From: an uncultured beta proteobacterium
Lineage (GTDB): Bacteria; Pseudomonadota; Gammaproteobacteria; Burkholderiales; Burkholderiaceae_C
Direction of reading: 5' to 3'
Assembly: GCA_903928325.1 (NCBI GenBank)
Contig: CAIYQF010000118.1
Location: forward strand, 1-22,229
Length of the DNA: 22,229 bases
Part shown: in pieces, positions 16,541-22,229 of the stretch
Numbering within the stretch: the first letter of the stretch is position 1
How the letters are laid out: each line of letters starts with the position of its first letter
Translations under genes and position numbers: made by a program
Notes under the pieces: generated by a model
Seen by the model: the letters and a program-made list of their open reading frames with translations, nothing else
Databases searched by the model: none
Told to the model about the DNA's origin: nothing

Positions 16541-17293
16541 ATGAAAAAACATATATTTATGGTGCTGTTGGTTGCGGCTAGCGCCTTCAGTGCGTTGGCC
16601 CAGTCGGATGCCAAGCTGATTCGTTTGGCCACGCTGGAGTGGCCGCCCTTTACCGGCTTGCTGCTGCCCAAGGAGGGTGTGTCGACCTATATAGCGACTA
16701 CCGTTGCCAAGGCAGCAGGGTTTCGGCTCTTGGCAGCATCGTTTGAGTGGACCAAGGCGGTAGAAAAAGGCGAAAAAAATCCCGATTTTGAGGGCTACTT
16801 TCCAGAGTACTTCAGCCAAGAGCGGGACGCCGCCTGTTACCTTTCACAGTCCATTGGAGTCAGTGTCTTGGGCGTTGCAAGTCTTAAAAGTTCGCCGGTG
16901 GTCTGGAACAAATTATCTAACTTGGAGTCCGTTCGGTTGGGCGTGGTGGATGGCTACGTCAATGGCGATGAATTGGATGCGGCCATCAAAGACAAGCGCC
17001 AAGCAGTGGAGGTCGCCAGCAGTGATGCCGTCAATATCGCAAAGTTGCGCGCGAAGAAAATCCGTGCCATCGTGATCGACAAAAATGTGTTGGACTACAC
17101 GCTATTTAGTTTAGGTGAGCGCACCAATGTGGTTTTTAGCCCAAACCCCATCGCGCGCTTAAGCTTGCATATTTGCTTTAAACGCAATCCTGCGGGGCTC
17201 GACCTGCGCAATGCGTTTGACGCAGCCTTGGCCCGGACTGACATAGCCAAACTGGAAGCCGAATACTTTCAGCGCATGTTTTCTCAGCACTAG
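16541..17293 (+). CDS. Secreted substrate-binding-like protein (SBP_bac_3-type)
   Basis: This 250-residue protein begins with a clear signal peptide: MKK, a hydrophobic run, then ALA-Q with probable cleavage after residue 20. The mature part resembles family-3 periplasmic solute-binding proteins. It starts IRLATLEWPPFTG, has an EGYFPEYF segment, then VRLGVVDGYVNG and later KLRAKKIRAIVIDKNVL, the usual two-lobe order. Length and fold signs fit an amino-acid-type binding protein, but no permease or ATPase gene is near. It starts 14 bases after the chpA stop and is probably cotranscribed with it. A sensory role beside PilJ is conceivable but unproven. Its stop codon overlaps the convergent dsbD stop. 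Confidence 0.8.
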   Translation: MKKHIFMVLLVAASAFSALAQSDAKLIRLATLEWPPFTGLLLPKEGVSTYIATTVAKAAGFRLLAASFEWTKAVEKGEKNPDFEGYFPEYFSQERDAACYLSQSIGVSVLGVASLKSSPVVWNKLSNLESVRLGVVDGYVNGDELDAAIKDKRQAVEVASSDAVNIAKLRAKKIRAIVIDKNVLDYTLFSLGERTNVVFSPNPIARLSLHICFKRNPAGLDLRNAFDAALARTDIAKLEAEYFQRMFSQH

Positions 17294-19623
17294 CGCTGTT
17301 GCTCTGGCGCTGTTCTTGGCTTTAGCCCTTCGAGGGCGCGGCGCAGCTCGGATTTGCTCAGTAGCTCTGACAAGACGGTCGGTGGTCGCTCGGCTTGGTA
17401 CACCACATAGACTGGAACACCGCTGCGCTGCAAAGATGCCAATGCCTGACTGATTGCCGGGTCACGCTGTGTCCAGTCAGCGCGCAAAAGCGTGACCCCT
17501 TTGGCCGCAAAGTCCTCTAAAACTGCAGTGTCTGCCAACACCGCTTGTTTGTTGTATTGGCACGTGATGCACCATGCGGCAGTGAAGTCAACAAATACCG
17601 GGTTCCCTTGAGCGAGTTCATCGTGTACCCGTTGTGCACTCCACGCTTGCCAGGCAGCGGGCTGTTTGGGGGATGTATCGTCGCCCTGCGCTACAGGGCT
17701 TTGCAGTGCACTGCTGACGGGTTTTGTGAGCAGGGGCGGGCCTACCCACTCCAACAGCAGAATCATGGTCAGCCCTGCCAGACCACCAAACACCCACCGT
17801 GCGCGTCCCGTCAAGCGCAAACACCAGGCAAGAAGTGTCAAGGCCAAAAGGAAAACGGCCAACGAAGCCGCCGCATCGACACCCAACATGTGAGCAAAAA
17901 TCCACAGCAACCACAATACGGTCGCAGCCATCGGAAAGGCCAGGAACTGGCGCAGTTGTTCCATCCACGGTCCCGGCTTGGGTAGATAATTCGCGGCCGA
18001 CGGTAAGGCGCTGGCCAGCGCAAATGGTAGCGCCAAGCCAAGCCCCAGGGCGATAAAAACTCCCATGGCCTGCCAGCTCTCCAGTGTGAGCGCAAGCCCG
18101 AGCGAGGCGCCCATGAATGGAGCGGTGCAGGGCGAAGCAATCGCAACGGCCAGAACGCCCGATAGCGCGGCGTCAGCCACGGGGTGGCGCAGTTGCAGGC
18201 CCGCCAGCCGACCAGGCAGCACCACGGTGAGGTCGAATAAGCCCATCAAATTGAGCCCGGTGAGCGTAAACAGCAGTGCCAATCCGGCCACCACGGTCGG
18301 CGACTGCAGCTGAAAGCCCCAGCCCAACTGTTCACCGGCAGCGCGAAATGCCAGCAAGGCGCCACCCAAGGCCGCCATAGAAACCACCACCCCTGCCATG
18401 TAAGACAGACCCAGCACACGGGGTGACACGCCGCGCCGCGCCGACGGGCTAGCAAACCCGAGAACTTTGATGGCCAGCACCGGAAACACGCAAGGCATGA
18501 GGTTGAGAATCAAGCCGCCCACAAAGGCGCTGGCCAGCGCCCACAACCAGGCTTGGCTATCAGCCAATCCGCTGCCGGGTTGCGTGCTTGCCTTCAGGCG
18601 CTCCGTGACGACCGTTGTGGCCGGTGCCTGGTCGCTGGTTTCGGCGACAGCTTCAGCGGCTGGCCAGCTACCCGATACGACTGCTGTAGCGCGCACGCTG
18701 CGCCCGCCGAGCGCCAGCACCACAGAGAATTCCGCAGGGCTGGTGCTGCGCTGGGGTGACAAGGGCAAACGCACCGACCACCCACTGGCCGACCAATATT
18801 GGGTTCCTGCGACAGGAGCGCCGGGCTGGTATGCCACGCGGTCGCTCTGCGACGCGATGGCAGAAGTGGTGAATACATCAGTTGCTTCGGGAAACACATC
18901 GATCGCCCGTCTGGTCCACGCGTCCGGTAATTGTGTGGCAGACAAGACCAGGCTACGGCCATCCAGGCGAGCTTGCAAAGGCGTTGTCAGGTCTTGCGGT
19001 CTTGATTGGCGGGCAGCGTCAAATAGCGCAGCATGTTCTGCCGTCGAACCTTGCGCCGGAACGTTCAGTGCAAAGGCACCTTCCTGTGGAATGCACTCTT
19101 GCCGACACACCAGCCACGTTGCGTTCAACACGACCTGGACATTGCCTTGCGCCTTGGTTGGACGAAAGGTGTTCGCCACCGTCACCGTGACGGGCAGCAA
19201 GATGGTGTTCTCAAAGCCAAAGTTGGTCAGTTGCCCGATTGTGATCTTGACCGGCGTGGGCCAGTTCACGTCGCTAACGCCCAGTCCGCTTGGCAAGGAC
19301 CAGTGCAATTCGGTGGGTAGACCGGAGTCTCCGGGGTTTTTCCAGTAGGTGTGCCAGCCCGGTTGGTGCTGCAATAGCAGACCCAGTTCAAAGCGGGTGC
19401 CCGCAACAATGCCGTGGGGTGCATGGGCCACCAGTTCGACCCGTACTTCGGGGGTCTGCAAGACGGACGTGGCCGCTGGTGGGCTTCCTAAATCCAACCG
19501 GGTCTGCGTGGCAGGGGTGGGCTGGGCGCCCAGCAAGGCCAACATCAGTATTGCGCCCCACCGCACTGCGGCACTCCACAATCGCGGCGTGTGGGGGGCA
19601 TCTACCGAGGGGGTCAAAGGCAT
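17290..19623 (-). CDS. dsbD: DsbD/ScsB-family thiol:disulfide interchange protein
   Basis: DsbD-family proteins carry electrons from cytoplasmic thioredoxin across the inner membrane to periplasmic disulfide-reducing or cytochrome c maturation partners. The 777-aa protein has a signal-like segment (about 15-35), then a periplasmic N-domain with the pair C173 and C177 (LVCRQECIP). About eight membrane helices (about 357-630) carry the redox Cys C378 in NLMPCVFPV and C499 in ASPCTAPF. A C-terminal thioredoxin-like domain has C685-I-T-C688 in FTAAWCITCQYNK. The large N-domain with CRQEC looks more like ScsB than classical E. coli DsbD, so the partner may differ. No strong ribosome site is seen at the chosen ATG. 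The DUF167 gene is 74 bp upstream in the same direction. Confidence 0.93.
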   Translation of the reverse strand: MPLTPSVDAPHTPRLWSAAVRWGAILMLALLGAQPTPATQTRLDLGSPPAATSVLQTPEVRVELVAHAPHGIVAGTRFELGLLLQHQPGWHTYWKNPGDSGLPTELHWSLPSGLGVSDVNWPTPVKITIGQLTNFGFENTILLPVTVTVANTFRPTKAQGNVQVVLNATWLVCRQECIPQEGAFALNVPAQGSTAEHAALFDAARQSRPQDLTTPLQARLDGRSLVLSATQLPDAWTRRAIDVFPEATDVFTTSAIASQSDRVAYQPGAPVAGTQYWSASGWSVRLPLSPQRSTSPAEFSVVLALGGRSVRATAVVSGSWPAAEAVAETSDQAPATTVVTERLKASTQPGSGLADSQAWLWALASAFVGGLILNLMPCVFPVLAIKVLGFASPSARRGVSPRVLGLSYMAGVVVSMAALGGALLAFRAAGEQLGWGFQLQSPTVVAGLALLFTLTGLNLMGLFDLTVVLPGRLAGLQLRHPVADAALSGVLAVAIASPCTAPFMGASLGLALTLESWQAMGVFIALGLGLALPFALASALPSAANYLPKPGPWMEQLRQFLAFPMAATVLWLLWIFAHMLGVDAAASLAVFLLALTLLAWCLRLTGRARWVFGGLAGLTMILLLEWVGPPLLTKPVSSALQSPVAQGDDTSPKQPAAWQAWSAQRVHDELAQGNPVFVDFTAAWCITCQYNKQAVLADTAVLEDFAAKGVTLLRADWTQRDPAISQALASLQRSGVPVYVVYQAERPPTVLSELLSKSELRRALEGLKPRTAPEQQR

Positions 19624-19697
19624 GGGTACGTGGATGGTTGGTTAGGTGGTGGGCGGCTGGGCTGGGGCGCCTGCGCAATTGTCGCAGGGACTGTGAA

Positions 19698-20009
19698 TCA
19701 GACCCTTGGCGAGGTGAAAACAGCAGGTAACTTCTTCGGCGCCTTGATGCGCAGTTGCTTGTTGACGTTTTCCTGGCCGAACACCACTTCGATGTCGCGC
19801 ACTGCCACACCAAAAAGCGGCGCCAGGAAGCGCACCATGTGGTCGGTGGCCTTGCCGCCCTTGGGTACGGCCGTAACGCTGACCTTGAGCTGCGCACCCT
19901 TGGGCTTGCCAATGGCGTCCTTCCCGGCTGCGGGCTTGCCCAAAATGTTGACCACCAACACATCGCCATCCCAGCGGAAAAATGCATCTGCGGTGCTATT
20001 GCGTTCCAT
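19698..20009 (-). CDS. DUF167 family protein (UPF0235/YggU-like)
   Basis: This small protein of 103 aa has the DUF167 pattern: an opening FFRWDGDVLVVNILGKPAAG, then LKVSVTAVPKGGKATDHMVRFLAPLFG, and a closing segment (FGQENVNKQLRIK) in place of the usual GxxSRxKxxxI. The family is a compact alpha/beta fold of unknown biochemical function, found across bacteria and eukaryotes. The usual G-x-x-S-R is here GQENVNKQ, a small deviation. The gene is divergent from the radical SAM gene, with only 17 bp between start codons, and lies upstream of dsbD in the same direction, possibly as an operon. Confidence 0.88.
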   Translation of the reverse strand: MERNSTADAFFRWDGDVLVVNILGKPAAGKDAIGKPKGAQLKVSVTAVPKGGKATDHMVRFLAPLFGVAVRDIEVVFGQENVNKQLRIKAPKKLPAVFTSPRV

Positions 20010-20026
20010 GCTTTGATAATAGGGCC

Positions 20027-21637
20027 ATGCAGCACCGCATCGTCCTGGCCACCCTCAACGCCAAATACATCCACGCCTCCCTGGGGCTGCGCTATTTGTA
20101 CGCCAATATGGCGCGCCATGGCGGCGCCGACCTGCAGGCGTGTACGGTGTTGCGGGAGTTCACCATCCACCGTGCCGCGCAAGACATCGTCGACGAGTTG
20201 ATCTCAAGCCTGGGCCCGACCCAAGGCGGGGCGGTAAAGCTTGTGGGTTTCGGCATTTACGTATGGAACGTCGTGCCCAGCGCCGCGGTCATCGCGCTGC
20301 TCAAAGCCCAGCGGCCTGACGTCAAGATCGTGCTTGGTGGCCCCGAAGTTAGCCACGAGCTGCCAGACCAGGCCATTGTTGCGCTGGCCCACCATGTCAT
20401 TACCGGCTGGGGCGACGTGAGTTTTCCCAAGCTGTGCCGGGCACTGGTGCAGGGTCCCCAGCCGCTCATGAAGGTGATAGCTGGTCAACAGCCGCCTTTG
20501 GATGACATTGCCCTGCCCTACGCCCAGTACAGCGACACTGACTTGGCGCACCGGGTCCTGTACGTCGAGGCCTCGCGTGGCTGCCCGTTCAAGTGCGGGT
20601 TTTGCATCAGTGCGCTGGACAAAACCGCCTGGGCTTTTGATCTGGACACCTTCTTGGCCGAGATGGCGGCGCTCTACCAGCGCGGCGCCCGCACCTTTAA
20701 GTTTGTGGACCGTACCTTCAACCTCAAAATCGACGCCTCGGTGCGCATCCTGGAGTTCTTCTTAGCGCGTCTAGCGGCCCAACCAGCTCAGCCCTTGTTT
20801 GTCCACTTCGAGCTTGTGCCTGACCAGTTGCCCGAGCGCCTCAAAGAATGCATCGCCCGCTTCCCAGCCGGGGTATTGCAGTTTGAAATCGGTATCCAAA
20901 GCCTCAACCCCGTTGTTCAACAAGCGATTTCCCGGCGGCAGGACGCAGCCAAGACCGAGGCCAACCTGTGCTGGCTGGCCAGCCACAGCCAGGCCCATCT
21001 GCATACCGACCTCATTTTTGGCCTGCCTGGCGAGAGTTGGGAGAGCTTTGGACAAGGGTTTGATGCGCTGTGGTCCTGGGGGCCCGATGAAATTCAGCTG
21101 GGCCTGCTCAAGCGCCTGCGCGGCACGCCGCTGGCAAACAAAACCCCTGTGGGCATGGTCTTTGATGCTGAGCCACCGTACACCGTGTTGGAGACCGATG
21201 CGCTTACCAGGGCGCAAGTGCAGGCGTTTTTGCGGCTCGCCCGTTACTGGGATCTGGTGGCCAACTCCGGGCGGTTTTCCAACACCTTGCCCTTGCTGCT
21301 GCAGGCGCCATCGCCCTTCGAAGCATTTGCCCGGTTCTCGCACTGGCTGTGGTTCGCCAAGGGGCGTACCAGTGGCCTGAGCCCGGAGGACCTGGTTGAC
21401 GCCGTGTTTGACTACCTCACGGGCCCTGGCGGTGTGGCGCCAGCGACGGCGCGCGCAGCTTTGTTGGCCGACTATGTGGGCAGCGGCGCACGGGCAAGCC
21501 CCCGCGCTCTGTTGGGCCATCTGCCGCGCCACAGCCAGGCCATCGTCGCAGGCCAGGCGGGTGTGGCAAGCTTGGTCGCCGAATCGCCCACGCATACGCG
21601 GCGCCAACACCGCCACGCTTTGCAAAACCCACGTTGA
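20027..21637 (+). CDS. B12-binding-domain radical SAM protein (DUF4080-like)
   Basis: The N-terminal 150 or so residues look like a cobalamin-binding Rossmann domain (RIVLATLNAKYIHASLGLRY, KLVGFGIYVWN, IVLGGPEVSHE). A radical SAM core follows, with C186-x3-C190-x2-C193 in SRGCPFKCGFCISAL for the 4Fe-4S cluster. FKFVDRTFNLK and LIFGLPGES belong to the TIM-barrel part. The C-terminal region (about 390-520) is helical and fits DUF4080. Members are predicted SAM-dependent enzymes, and the substrate is unknown. The usual cobalamin ligand motif DxHxxG was not found. I chose the ATG at 20027 (MQHRIVLATLNA, 536 aa); the upstream ATG at 19982 would overlap the divergent DUF167 gene and adds 15 atypical residues. 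The creatininase-type gene follows after 24 bp. Confidence 0.87.
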   Translation: MQHRIVLATLNAKYIHASLGLRYLYANMARHGGADLQACTVLREFTIHRAAQDIVDELISSLGPTQGGAVKLVGFGIYVWNVVPSAAVIALLKAQRPDVKIVLGGPEVSHELPDQAIVALAHHVITGWGDVSFPKLCRALVQGPQPLMKVIAGQQPPLDDIALPYAQYSDTDLAHRVLYVEASRGCPFKCGFCISALDKTAWAFDLDTFLAEMAALYQRGARTFKFVDRTFNLKIDASVRILEFFLARLAAQPAQPLFVHFELVPDQLPERLKECIARFPAGVLQFEIGIQSLNPVVQQAISRRQDAAKTEANLCWLASHSQAHLHTDLIFGLPGESWESFGQGFDALWSWGPDEIQLGLLKRLRGTPLANKTPVGMVFDAEPPYTVLETDALTRAQVQAFLRLARYWDLVANSGRFSNTLPLLLQAPSPFEAFARFSHWLWFAKGRTSGLSPEDLVDAVFDYLTGPGGVAPATARAALLADYVGSGARASPRALLGHLPRHSQAIVAGQAGVASLVAESPTHTRRQHRHALQNPR

Positions 21638-21661
21638 TCGCTCCATCCAAAAAAGTTCGCT

Positions 21662-22229
21662 ATGCACCCCACTTTCACCATTCCATCGCGCTATTGGGCC
21701 GACCTGAGCACCAACCACTTTCACGCCTTGCAAACCAGTGGCCGCATGGATCAAACCATTGCCGTGATGCCGGTTGCAGCCACCGAGCAACACGGCCCCC
21801 ACCTGCCGCTCAAAGTGGACACCTGCATCGCCGATGGCATCGTTGCGGCCTCGCTGGCACATCTGGCGCCTGATTCCAGTGCTTTGTTTTTGCCCACCCA
21901 GGCGGTCGGGTTTAGTCCCGAGCATGCGCGCTTTGCCGGCACGCTCACCCTCAAAGCGGAAACCCTGATCCGCCTGTGGACCGATATCGGCGAAAGCGTG
22001 GCGGCCTGCGGTGTTAAAAAAATGGTGTTTTTCAACGCCCACGGCGGCCAGGCCAATTTCATGGACATCGTCGCGCGCGACCTGCGCGCGCGCTTAGGGA
22101 TGCTGGTCTTGAGTGTGAACTGGTACGGCCTGCCGCTGCGCGGGCCCCAGGGAAACGACGCCAGCGCACTGTTCAGCGCCCAGGAGCACCGCTTTGGCAT
22201 TCACGCCGGAGACATCGAGACCTCGCTGA
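21662..22229 (+). CDS. Creatininase-family amidohydrolase, 3' end cut by window edge
   Basis: The frame from the ATG at 21662 is open to the window end and gives 189 residues. The metal-site pattern of the creatininase family is intact: E42, H44 and D53 in ATEQHGPHLPLKVD, with E34/H36/D45 spacing as in creatininase. H127 follows in FFNAHGGQ, then H181 and E186 in GIHAGDIETS. Family members include creatinine amidohydrolase, riboflavin-pathway formamide hydrolase ArfB and mycofactocin peptidase MftE. The sequence alone does not choose among them, and the next gene is not visible. Family length is about 240-270, so roughly a quarter is missing. The start has only a weak A-rich ribosome site. 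It may be cotranscribed with the radical SAM gene 24 bp upstream. Confidence 0.9.
   Translation, partial: MHPTFTIPSRYWADLSTNHFHALQTSGRMDQTIAVMPVAATEQHGPHLPLKVDTCIADGIVAASLAHLAPDSSALFLPTQAVGFSPEHARFAGTLTLKAETLIRLWTDIGESVAACGVKKMVFFNAHGGQANFMDIVARDLRARLGMLVLSVNWYGLPLRGPQGNDASALFSAQEHRFGIHAGDIETSL

Noticed and set aside
20015..20020. GATAAT as a -10 for the radical SAM gene
   Set aside because: It ends only 6 bases before the start codon and has no -35 at proper distance.
20771..22042. 423-codon minus-strand frame
   Set aside because: It is antisense to the radical SAM and creatininase-family genes, both with intact active-site motifs.
1..22229. CRISPR arrays, tRNA or rRNA genes, prophage, toxin-antitoxin or defence systems
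   Set aside because: I saw no regularly spaced repeats, cloverleaf-like sequences, rRNA blocks, phage genes or recognisable defence proteins. The dynamin-like protein could suggest defence, but nothing around it supports that.

Overview
This 22.2-kb window looks like chromosome of a betaproteobacterium, most likely order Burkholderiales and near Comamonadaceae (Rhodoferax/Polaromonas-like). The basis is the priA-hemE pair, a beta-type pilGHIJ-chpA twitching cluster, a Burkholderiales-type dynamin-like protein, and GC-rich codon use. The lineage is inferred by family recognition; no search was run.

Layout. (1) 1-2118, minus: primosomal helicase PriA, missing only its extreme C-terminus at the window edge. 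(2) 2119-2951: an 833-bp gene-free, partly AT-rich region with three DnaA-box matches in one orientation, two exact IHF-consensus matches and an A/T-rich block. It is a candidate replication origin or DnaA-binding control locus. (3) 2952-4115, minus: hemE. (4) 4246-6156, plus: a dynamin-family protein whose canonical GTPase motifs are all altered. (5) 6428-16526, plus: a pilG-pilH-pilI-pilJ-chpA chemosensory operon of the type that controls type IV pili. It is interrupted between pilJ and chpA by a decayed IS5-family element (about 10005-10897). (6) 16541-17293, plus: a secreted substrate-binding-like protein directly behind chpA. (7) 17290-19623 and 19698-20009, minus: a DsbD/ScsB-type thiol-disulfide transporter and a small DUF167 protein, in one direction. 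(8) 20027-21637, plus: a B12-binding-type radical SAM protein (DUF4080-like), followed by (9) a creatininase-family amidohydrolase cut by the right edge.

How the genes fit together. In the Pil-Chp pathway PilJ is the membrane chemoreceptor, PilI the CheW-type adaptor, ChpA the histidine kinase, and PilG and PilH its CheY-like response regulators. No methyltransferase (PilK/CheR) or methylesterase (ChpB/CheB) gene lies in this cluster. The IS remnant has an internal deletion, an in-frame stop codon and a likely lost catalytic Glu, so it should be immobile. Its position raises the question of how chpA is now transcribed.

The most interesting items are the candidate DnaA/IHF locus between hemE and priA, the apparent pseudo-GTPase dynamin, and the dead IS inside an otherwise intact chemosensory operon. 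I saw no tRNA, rRNA, CRISPR array, prophage or clear defence system.
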